From Batkoa obscura (lineage: Eukaryota > Entomophthoromycota > Entomophthoromycetes > Entomophthorales > Batkoaceae): a stretch of 64,000 bases of DNA. Below the pieces are notes generated by a model. The model did no database searches, was not told the DNA's origin, and saw nothing but the letters and a program-made list of their open reading frames with translations. The stretch lies in the NCBI GenBank assembly GCA_030770535.1, contig JASVEC010000023.1, positions 248,001 through 312,000 on the forward strand, in the 5' to 3' direction. Below, piece after piece: positions 55,240 through 64,000 of the stretch (position 1 is the stretch's first letter; each line of letters opens with the position of its first letter). A program made the translations under genes and the position numbers.

Positions 55240-56568
55240 TTAAACTTCTAGTTTTAACATACCACCTCTTCCATCCGTTGAACAATCTACATAATGAATT
55301 TTCTCAGTATCTAAATAATCTAATACATTTGGTAACAATCGAGCATTTTGTTTTGAATGATGGCCTGAACCAATGATAATATAAAGCAAATTATCTTTGC
55401 CGATCACTTTATCATTCCTTAAAAATTGAATACTTTCTTCTAATACACTTAAAGCTTCATTAACATGAAGTCCATGAAGATCTAATACATTTTTATCTTT
55501 TCCTTTACGATTTTGTAAAATTGCTTTAGCTGCTAATCTATGTTGTTCTTTCATTAATAAATTATATTTTTGACCTTCTAACGAGTTTTGTTTAGCTGTA
55601 TCCATTTTATTATTCAAGTAACCACTCCTTGCTTTTTCAAAATATGAGTTACGTATCTTAGCTAACTCAATAGCTTTGGAACGATAATCTAAATATATTT
55701 GACTTACTGCAGAGCCAGTTTCAACCCATGGGACTATTACTTCTGGGCGTTTTGGTATGCCTTTAATACGTTTTTCTAAACTTTGAGGACCCCTAGTATC
55801 TTTGATGGTTTTACTCTTTCCGTATTCTTTTGGTTTTGGGAATCTTTGTTTTAATAAATTATAGGCAGTTAATTCATTATCTCGAGCACTATTTAAATAT
55901 TGTAATAATATGGTATTAGGCACCCAAGGCAATTTATCTTTTAAGTAGCTCATCTTTTTACTATTTTGTTCACTTTTGATGGCTATCTTGTTAGATTTCC
56001 AAAAGTTATTATTGCTATTGCTTTGGGTGTTGTTAATTAAATCTGGAAACTCAAATTTATTTGTAATAGTACTTTCTTTTTTAGCTGTGGGTTCTAAAAC
56101 TAAATTAGTTAGCTTGTTCGTTATTGTGACTGTGTCTACTTTATGTAGAAAATGGCAGCTATCCCCATTGGCACAAAATCCTTTTAACCAAAATTTACAT
56201 ACAGTTGAGTCTAAAGAATGAGAAAACCAACAGTCTTTACGGAAACAAGAACCTTCTATAAAATGACGACATACCTGAGGCTTCTTTATTGTTGTATCTG
56301 GTTGAGTTGTATCAGTAGGAATAGTTGGTGCAGTTGATTTTGGTTTAAATTCTTGATCAATTAAAATATTCATTGTTTTTTCAAGCTCATAACCATTATC
56401 TTCAAGTAATTTAGATAAAAATTCAATTGGTAACTCACTCATATAATCTAAGTCTTCTTCTAATTGTACTTCACTTCCTAGTGGTTGATGGTAATTTGGC
56501 TCTTTCTTCTGAGGTGATATCATCTTTCCTTGTTTTACATAATTTACTTTTATCTTTGAATTGTACAT
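55240..56568 (-). CDS. CCCH zinc-finger / DUF1771 / Smr-domain protein, 442 aa
   Basis: Single exon. Residues about 45-75 look like a CUE-type helix bundle (LPIEFLSKLLEDNGYELEKT). Two CCCH fingers follow near residues 99 and 123: CRHFIEGSCFRKDCWFSH (CX7CX4CX3H) and CKFWLKGFCANGDSCHFLH (CX7CX5CX3H). A DUF1771 helical region spans about 303-360 (YRSKAIELAKIRNSYFEKA). The C-terminal Smr domain has the LDLHGLHVNEAL motif and IIGSGHHSK. Smr domains of this type are RNA nucleases, and yeast Cue2 (CUE plus Smr) acts in no-go mRNA decay, so a role in mRNA turnover or ribosome quality control is likely but inferred. The first ATG is used; residues 1-20 are not conserved-looking. Confidence 0.9.
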   Translation of the reverse strand: MYNSKIKVNYVKQGKMISPQKKEPNYHQPLGSEVQLEEDLDYMSELPIEFLSKLLEDNGYELEKTMNILIDQEFKPKSTAPTIPTDTTQPDTTIKKPQVCRHFIEGSCFRKDCWFSHSLDSTVCKFWLKGFCANGDSCHFLHKVDTVTITNKLTNLVLEPTAKKESTITNKFEFPDLINNTQSNSNNNFWKSNKIAIKSEQNSKKMSYLKDKLPWVPNTILLQYLNSARDNELTAYNLLKQRFPKPKEYGKSKTIKDTRGPQSLEKRIKGIPKRPEVIVPWVETGSAVSQIYLDYRSKAIELAKIRNSYFEKARSGYLNNKMDTAKQNSLEGQKYNLLMKEQHRLAAKAILQNRKGKDKNVLDLHGLHVNEALSVLEESIQFLRNDKVIGKDNLLYIIIGSGHHSKQNARLLPNVLDYLDTEKIHYVDCSTDGRGGMLKLEV

Positions 56569-56796
56569 TTGAAAAATTTAAACTTAAAAAAAAGTTAATT
56601 AAAATTTTAAGTTTCAACTCAAAATAAGTCAATAAAAAACTTCCAAAAAGAATCTAAACTATTATTGAATTTTATTATTATTGTTATACTATATATAAGC
56701 CCTACTTAATAAATGATAAATCAAAATGAATAATTTTAATAGAATGCAAAATAACTAATGAACTAAATGGATAAAGCAAATGCAATTTAAATCCTT

Positions 56797-58579
56797 TTAA
56801 TTGACTCTTCCTTTTGTTTCAATAGGTAACAATACCATGCAAATACCAACAAACACAAACATAATAGCTGATATATAATTAGGAAGTGATAAAGAAATAG
56901 ATATCAATCCGCCAGTAACTAAAGGTGCTATTATACCCGCACTAAAAGTAAATAATATTAATATCAAATCACAATAAACTAAAATAACAACTTACATTCT
57001 ACTTAAAGCAGACGCAGTACCACAAGCAGTACCACGTACTACAGTATCAAACACTTCAGGGGTATAAGCGTAAATAACAGCATACATAATAGTGACTAAA
57101 AATGAAATAAGACTTGAAGAAAATACAATTAAATTTGAAGATTTGGCAAAGATAAATAATATTAAGCCAAATGCTGAGCCAAATGCTGATAATGCCATGG
57201 ACCCCTTTCTTCCTAAAAAGGTTTCTACTAAGAAACTACCAAGCTATAAATAAGATGTTAATTATTATAATTTTAATATAAATAATATAAATAAGACTTA
57301 CAATTGAGCCTGGTATTCCACTTAATGAGTAAATAAATGTAGAAAAATAAACTTCAGCTAAAGTAAATTTTGTACCATCGGAACCGTTTTTCATATCCAA
57401 ATAACTTGGTAAAAATACATTAAACATAGTATAAGCGAAAGAAGTAAATGTCCAAATAAGCCAAACCAAAATAGTCGTTTTAAAATATTTTCTCGAAAAT
57501 AAAGGAATCAACTTATCAAAATAACTTCTATTTTCGACAATATTAACTGAATCGGAATCGCCACTATGATTAGATTTTGTTTCTAACATACTTTCTTCAA
57601 TTTCAGGCGATATTGTATTATAATCTAAATTATTATCATTTTGTATATCCTTTAAATTAATCGATAGCCTAGAGCCATTAATATGTACGATTTTTCTTAA
57701 TACAACGACTACTTCTTCAGCTCGGTTTTGAGACATTAAAAATTTCGGAGATTCAGGTAAATGAAATAATACTACCCTTGCAATAACCATAAATAAATTA
57801 AACATACCCAAGGTAAACAATAATATTCTCCATCCATTGTTTTCTTTTTCCATATCACAGTTTAATAACGAATTGTCATTATTATCTAAATTTTCATTAA
57901 CACAGGAGTATCTAGGTAATATAACCCAAGCTAAAAAAGAAGTAAAAGCAGCACCAAAAGAAAAGAAAACGGATAAGAAAGTCAATAAATATTGTGATTC
58001 TTTTGGAATGAATTCTAAAAATAAAGCGCCATCCACAGGCATATTGCCCCCAACCCCAAAACCTAAGAATAATAAACATATACATAAACTAATGAAATTT
58101 GGTGCCAAAGAAGCCAATATACCAAATACACCTGCTACAGCTAAGGTCCAATTAAATGCTGGTTTTCTCCCATTTTTATCTGAAAATAATCCCCAAAATA
58201 ATGAACCTATCATCATACCAGTAAATATACTCGAAGATAATAAACCAATTTTATATTCTGATACAGAAAAGCTATCCTTTACTCGGGGTAGTATAACTGC
58301 TATACATTGTAACCACATATTATCAGCTAACCAACCTAAACCACATAAAATTAACATTTGTTGTTGAAATTTTCCAAAGCCTATTTTGGAGATTGTTTCA
58401 TCTAACAATGTACTATTAGAAAATGTAGGACTTAGTCGACCAGATTCTAAGTTTATATCTGAATTTTTAGGATTCGATTGTAATAATGGGTTGATATCCA
58501 CAATGTTATCCGTTGACAATGGACTGTATGTTGTACTTGGTGATAACTCTAAAGGATGTAATTTTCCTGGATTGGTCAT
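56797..58579 (-). CDS. MFS transporter, SVOP/sugar-porter-like, 3 exons, 556 aa
   Basis: Twelve-helix membrane carrier for small organic solutes. Exons in transcript order are 58579-57302, 57243-56996 and 56941-56797, all GT-AG. A polar N-terminal tail of about 70 residues precedes helix 1. Signatures seen are the loop 2-3 motif GLFSDKNGRKPAF, GFGVGGNMPVDGALFLEFIP in helix 4, FHLPESPKFLMSQNRAEE after helix 6 and the terminal PIETKGRVN (the PETKG motif). The DGALFLEFIP and PESPKF pattern is closer to SV2/SVOP-type organic-ion carriers than to classical hexose porters; substrate cannot be assigned. The central loop (about residues 300-365) is long and acidic. Minus-strand neighbour of the CCCH/Smr gene, separate promoter. 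Confidence 0.9.
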
Positions 58580-59807
58580 TTTGAGAATTGCTTTTTTTAT
58601 TGTAATATGAGAGATATGTATAAACGTTGTTTTTAATTTATAAACATAAAGTATTGATTCACTGATTTTTTTGTTTTGTTTTGGTTCAAGTTATAATAAG
58701 ATTAGTTATAAACTATATAAATTTAAATTGGCTTAGTATATTAAGGATAGTAAGATTAAATTTTACCTTTAATGACAATAAACTTGATTGTTTATTTTTT
58801 TTGATAAATGAAATAGAAATAGAAATAAAATTAAGTTATAAATTATTTATAACGCATACGATTCTAATGGCAACTTGTATGTTAATCAATCAACAAATAA
58901 ACTAATATTTTTAGATTTTTTTTAAAATAAAAATTATACTTTTTTTTCTTTTTAACGTAAAACTTATTCTTAAATTTATTAATTACAACGTCCTCAATTA
59001 AAAATAATAATCGATGACTTCATTTTTTCCCAGAATTTCATTATTATCATAGCAATTTTGCAATAATTTGAATATTTAATGGATTATATATTATCTGACC
59101 TTTAATTAATTATTACTAACTTTAATCTTTATTGACCAAGACTCATATTACTTCTATTGAAAAACTCACGTGTACCTTATTCTTGTTCTCCTTCCTTTAC
59201 AAGTAGAATCCTCTACTCTTTCTTAACATGTGTTGTTTCTAATCACTAAGCAATAGCTGAAAGCGGTCTTATTATTACTAATTAAATAGGAATAAAGAAG
59301 TTGCTATAATTGAGTGGTTCTAGATTTTGATGTAAAGGGTTAACTTTATATGTTAAAAAGTAAGGTAAAAGGCTATAGTTAATCCGAAGGATTGTTGATT
59401 GAATTTGAGTATAGCAAATGGAGTAATTTGTAGTAGGTTCACTACCATAAAGTAATTCAGAAAAAATGCAACGTATCAGGAGTCTTTATTGTATAGAAGT
59501 ACTAAAAGCAAGAGAATTAATCCTGGCTATTGTGCATAAGGATTATTCTGGGTACTATTAAAATTTCAAATAAACTTTATAACATTTAGTGGATTAGTTA
59601 ATTAATTTTTGTTAAATTTGTATTAAAACTTAGTTAAATTTATCATATTAAGGTGAACAAATTATATTTTAAAAATTAAAAGTATTTAAATTGAATGCTA
59701 GATTTTACTCATAAAAAAAGCTATACTAAAATCTAGAGGGATTATAAAAAAATGAGTACAAGGGATAATATAATTTGTAAATATACAATTTAAAAACCAA
59801 AAATTGA
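58580..59807. other. Intergenic, no gene supported
   Basis: About 1.2 kb upstream of the MFS gene. A 74-codon plus-strand frame at 58681-58905 is hydrophobic and AT-driven and I do not support it. Confidence 0.55.
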
Positions 59808-59879
59808 CTCTCGAGCGGGGAATTGAACCCCGGTCTCCCGCGTGACAGGCGGGGATACTCACCACTATACTACCCGAGA
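59808..59879 (-). tRNA. tRNA-Asp (GTC)
   Basis: A 72-nt cloverleaf: acceptor TCTCGGG with CTCGAGA, anticodon GTC in CCTGTCACGCGGG, T-arm CGGGGTTCAATTCCCCG, discriminator G. No intron. Confidence 0.93.
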
Positions 59880-60008
59880 TGCTATTTTCTATTCAATTAG
59901 CAAATAAATTTATATAAACTTGTAATTACTAAATAATTTAATCAAATAGGAACATTTATAATCGCGTCATTTTGTTTTAAATTTACACATTATTTAGAGT
60001 TTATTTAA

Positions 60009-62033
60009 ATGGATTTGACCCACAGTTCATGTATATTATTAGGTACCGGATTAGAAGAATCTATATTGGCTAGGCAAGAATATAATAATATATAAGGCCA
60101 TATAACTAACATGGTTACTAATATTATTTCATTTAGTTCACTAGCTAAAAAAGGTAAGTCAGTAGTCCATATAGATCAAGCAGGAAGTTATGGTGGACTT
60201 TGGAAAGTGAATAATTTATGGGAATTTTGTTTGGAGTTGTTAGAAGAAAAAGAAAGAGAGATAAGTGAAAGTAAATTTTATTTCAGTTAAAGCGTTGAAG
60301 AGGATTAAATAGAATAATTTAGCTGGTGAGTTAAAAAGGGTAGTTCATTCAGGAGAAATCAAATTTCCAAATGTTGAATTAGAGACAGATAAAGAAGCGA
60401 TTATTAAATATATAAAGAAAGAGATTGATACATTAGAAGAAGAGAAGTTTGGAGAGATTATGGAAGTATTTAAAAAGGATAGGGATTTCTTACTTGAAAA
60501 AAATTTCAAGTTTTTATTGTCAAAAGGAGAAATGGTAGAATTGATTCAAAATTCAAAAGCATTTAATTATTTGGAATTTCAATTACTAAACGAGGAATTA
60601 ATCTTTTTAGATGACAAGTTTATAAAGGTAAGTTAAAAGTATTTTCTAGTATAGGTTAACTGATGTTTATAATATTTTTCACTAGGTTCCATTTAATAAA
60701 GAACAAGTATTCTCCAATGACGATTTGAGTTTAATTGATAAACGTAAATTGGTTAGGTTTTTAAAGTTCGCTTTTAGCTTCCAAGAACAAGAGCAAGTTT
60801 GGGAAGGTAAAGATGATATGCTATATTTTTTAAGAGAAAATTATTGACTTGTGATAATAGAATATAAAAATAGACCGTTAGAATTGTTCTTGCGAGAAAA
60901 ATTTCAATTAAATGAAAATTTAATTAATGCTTTATTTTATTCAATATTATATGAGTTGAATGATATTTATCAAAGTAAGGTTATTGGATTATAGAGATTA
61001 TAATAACATATATTAACATAATATAACGTAATTTATTAGTTAATGTTATTGAAGGGTTGGTAGAAATACAAAAATTCATAAAATCAATGGGAGTTTATGG
61101 CAATCATAGTTTAATTTATCCATTGTATGGCTCAGGTTCAGAATTAAGCCAGGCTTTTTGTCGGTAATTACAATTTACAATAATACTTAATGAAATAATA
61201 ATAATATTATAGTATTTCAGCAATTCATAGCGGTATTTATATTTTAAATGAGCCCATTTTAGGTATTACTAAGAATGATAACATCATTAATGATAATGAA
61301 AGCCAACAATTTTCATTTACAGTAAAAACGGAACAATTCAAAATTAATACAGAGACAATAATAATAAATAGTGAACATTTGTTAGATAATTTGATTGAAG
61401 AATCTTTGGAAATTGAGTAAATATTAGATAATAAAATTATTATGATTTATTAATTAATATAATTATTTAGAGGGTATCATTATAAATCCATTAATATAAT
61501 AAAGTTGGAAATTTCTAATTCAATTCAGCATTTAACAATACCAATTAAAGATTTACCACCGATTCATTGTTTTATATTAAATTCAAATGCTAAAGTCTGT
61601 CCACAAGGTTACTGTAAGTTTAATTTATTATTATTGTAATATGTATTTATAACCATTTTAGCCATTATTTATGTATCAACTTATTATACAAAGTTACAAT
61701 CAGAAGATGAAACATTTTTAAAATTACAACAAGGATTAAACAAAATATTAAAATACTATTTTAATGTAAACGGTAAATTTAAACTCAGCACTAATAACAA
61801 ATTACAAATACTAATACTGATTATTATTAGAACTACCAATAATACAATTAAATTTTATACAGAATCAAAGAAGAACAAAAAACACAAATAATGACTATTT
61901 GTTAATTGAAGACCCAAAAAAAGGATATATTATTAATGGCATTAATGAGTCGTGTTTATTAAATATCAAAAAAATTGATTCAACAATAAATCAACTATTT
62001 GATTATATTCCTGAATTAAATATCGAAGAATAA
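60009..62033 (+). CDS. MRS6: Rab escort protein (REP/Mrs6), 10 exons, 507 aa
   Basis: Component A of Rab geranylgeranyltransferase: it binds new Rab GTPases and presents them for prenylation, then delivers them to membranes. Exons: 60009-60073, 60137-60270, 60323-60627, 60686-60806, 60861-60974, 61040-61163, 61213-61416, 61471-61613, 61662-61772 and 61831-62033. They join into one open frame. GDI/REP motifs: LLGTGLEESILA-SSLAKKGK (FAD-like fold), VVHIDQAGSYGG, VEL...LLSKGEMVELIQNS, FLKFAFSFQEQ, LIYPLYGSGSELSQAFCR and SGIYILNEPI. Intron 1 has a GC donor (TAG|GCAAGA). Other introns are GT-AG, 42-70 bp. The N-terminal domain is shorter than in animal or yeast REP. Choosing several internal splice sites by homology is the weak point; an automated frame search would miss this gene. 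Confidence 0.87.
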
Positions 62034-62095
62034 AAATAGCGTAAAACTAAAATAAATAAACAAAATAAAGCATTTATTCATTATTTAATATTATA

Positions 62096-63800
62096 TTATA
62101 AATTTAATTTAATTTTCTGCAATTCCAATTCAAACTCATTTAACTCCTTTAATTGTAAATTACTCCATCTTTTTAATTGATTGTTTTTATCTTCCATTTG
62201 AAATATTAATTTTTTTAATTCTTCTATTTCATTCAAATGATTTTCATTCTTGTTTGTATTATTATTGTCTTCATTTAATTTTAGTAAATTAGCTTCAATT
62301 TCTTTTAAAAATGATAGAAAGTTTTCCATTTCAATTAAGCTTAGGTTTGCGTCCTCAGTCGTATTGCTATTTAGTTTAGATTCTAATGTAGACAATTCTT
62401 TCTTTAATTCTTCTTCTTTTAGTTTTAACAATTCATCTAATTAAAAAATAACATATCATTAAATAAACTCATAAAACAAAATTCATGTTAAATTACCTTC
62501 TTCATCATCTTGGCTTACAACTTCATTCTTACTTTGTTGTTCCACTTTAAAATTATTATTATTATTATTGTTAAATTGAGAATTCCAATTTGAACCAATA
62601 TTTGAACTTGTGTTATTAATATTATTATTATTATTCATTACATTAACATTACTGTTATTATTGCTTAAATTTCTATCAACGTTGGTATTCATTGAAGGTA
62701 TAGAATTACTCACATTACTACTCATTGAGCTCATAACATTCCCATTATTCATATTACTTCCAGTATTCCCATAATTATTTGTACTAGTATTAAAACTAGT
62801 ATTATAACTTATACTGTTAAAACTGGTATTAAAACTGGTATTATTTGAATTTATATTAGAGCTTGGTGGAGTAATACCCAAAAATCGATTTTTTAAATGG
62901 ATTGGTAGTTGATGTGGTAATTCATGGCCTTTATTAACTAAATTCAATAAATGTAATAATAAACTAAATTGTTCCTTATTAATCTTTTGTTCTCTTTTGA
63001 CATCAATCAAATTCCATGCTTGATTTAAAGCAGCTGGTGTAAATCCTTTTTCTTTTAGAAAGGATGCTATACTATTAGCTAATAAAAAAGTGTTTCTGTT
63101 AAAATCTTCATAAAATAGATTTAGTATTAAATATTACCTTTAACAGTATGACTTTGTTTATCTTCAAACCTATAAAATAAATTATCATAGTTGACTTTAT
63201 CACTTGAATTGATATGCCAATCAATAGGTTTACTGCTCTTCATTCCGCTACTAGCAATACTACTATTAGTTGAGCTAACGGAACTTGGCTATATTTAAAA
63301 AAAAAAGATCAATGTTAATATTAAAATCGCTTCCATTACTTTAACTTCTACAAAATAAAAAAATTCTTACCCTATTCATTCCAGGCATATTATTACCAAT
63401 GACATTACTATTAGTCATTGGGAGAGATAATGGGACTGATTTCATACTTCCATTTAACATGGAAAATATAATAAACATGGCATTAACAAACTCATCTTTT
63501 TCAATAAAACCAGCACTTCGAGTGGCACATAGACTCCTAAAGTTTAGAATTTAGAATTCAATAATTGCTTTGATTTTTGGGGGTAAAATAACGGTGTACC
63601 ATATTTGAGCCAATTGCTGAGTACTTAAACCAGATTGTAAAAATAAGTTACGTGCTTTATCACCTATTAAAGGTTTTAAATTAATTAATTATTTTAAAAT
63701 TCTTATATGATTTCTACTTACTACTCAATTTTCCCATAATCAATGGTTGTTCATAATATATCTTTTCATATTTTTGTCGATCTTGATAGGGTACTTGCAT
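62096..63800 (-). CDS. END3: END3-like EH-domain endocytosis protein, 6 exons, 460 aa
   Basis: End3 works with Pan1 and Sla1 in the early actin patch of clathrin-mediated endocytosis. Exons in transcript order: 63800-63722, 63663-63600, 63536-63371, 63288-63138, 63078-62497 and 62436-62096. The N-terminal EH domain reads KYEKIYYEQPLIMGKLSSDK...LAQIWSLCATRSAG-FIEKDEFVNAMF-IIFSMLNG...VPLSLP. The conserved linker IDWHINSSDKVNYDNLF precedes an EH-like second domain, ALNQAWNLIDVKREQKINKE with LLLHLLNLVNKGHELPHQLP. A long Asn/Ser-rich spacer (about residues 240-340) and a C-terminal coiled coil (LKEEELKKELSTLESKL...) follow. EF-hand-type calcium ligands are poorly kept in both domains. Its stop is 62 bp from that of the Rab escort gene, tail to tail. 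Another EH protein is possible but the DW(Y/H) linker and coiled coil fit End3 best. Confidence 0.85.
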
Positions 63801-64000
63801 ATCTGTTCTTATTAAAAATTGATAATAGTTTTCAAAGTTGAAAAACTAAATGAAAATGATGCTTTCATTCCTTAAATTAGCTATTTGCAGATGAACCAAT
63901 TAAAGTAAATTCAAGATTAAACTGTTAATGAATTAAGTTGAGTTGATTTAGTAATGAGAGAAGCTATTTGCTAGAATCAATTTGCCTTTTGATAGTTAAA
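63801..64000. other. Upstream flank of END3
   Basis: Presumed promoter. In-frame codons continue upstream of the chosen ATG (NFENYYQFLIRTD), so an additional 5' exon outside or near the window edge cannot be excluded. Confidence 0.5.

Noticed and set aside
58681-58905. 74-codon hydrophobic plus-strand frame
   Set aside because: Composition follows the AT bias, with no relative and no splice or start context.
60240-60340. Rab escort gene as a pseudogene because of in-frame stops
   Set aside because: The stops near 60290 and 60847, and the apparent frameshift near 61775, all disappear when short GT-AG introns with conserved-looking borders are placed; the joined frame is open to 62033.

Overview
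This window is AT-rich eukaryotic nuclear DNA with short introns (about 45-95 bp, GTAAGT/GTAAAT-like donors, TAG acceptors) and compact genes. The gene set points to a fungus: a secreted chitin deacetylase, END3-type and Rab-escort trafficking proteins, an Mdm35-type CX9C protein, and TOP2 and CCT5 with fungal-like sequence. The small secreted beta/gamma-crystallin-like proteins, AT richness and many transposon relics make an early-diverging (zoopagomycete/entomophthoralean-like) fungus my best guess. That placement is inference, not a database result.

Layout. 0.9-3.4 kb: an outward-facing pair of identical tRNA-Ser(GCT) genes flanks CCT5. 3.6-5.5 kb: chitin deacetylase and a small RVxF-motif protein. 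7.7-16 kb: two convergent alkenal-reductase genes share an identical 916-bp core and enclose a second RVxF-motif protein and a six-exon ELMO-domain gene. 16-19.6 kb: transposon wreckage. 19.6-28.3 kb: a nested inverted arrangement, tRNA-Gly / A / B / B' / A' / tRNA-Gly, where A and B are members of an unrecognised protein family and B/B' lie in 1,006-bp arms that look identical. 30.1-37.8 kb: a protein with six helix-turn-helix-like repeats and, tail to tail, a six-exon TOP2. 38-44 kb: secreted crystallin-like genes, one intact and two carrying stops at tryptophan positions. 44.9-50 kb: a decayed DNA transposon and an 813-bp inverted repeat. 50.4-53.3 kb: an unrecognised secreted protein and two head-to-head crystallin-like relics. 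54.3-64 kb: tRNA-Val, MDM35-like, CCCH/Smr protein, MFS transporter, tRNA-Asp, a ten-exon Rab escort protein and END3.

About sixteen copies of a roughly 105-bp foldback MITE are scattered through the intergenic DNA. Its terminus (ATATGGGGATGT) matches the end of the larger decayed transposon, which is therefore its probable source.

Two themes stand out. Inverted duplications keep near-identical cores inside diverged flanks, which looks like gene conversion. In contrast, the duplicated crystallin-like genes differ by C/T and G/A changes and acquire stops at Trp codons, which resembles repeat-induced or deamination-type mutation.
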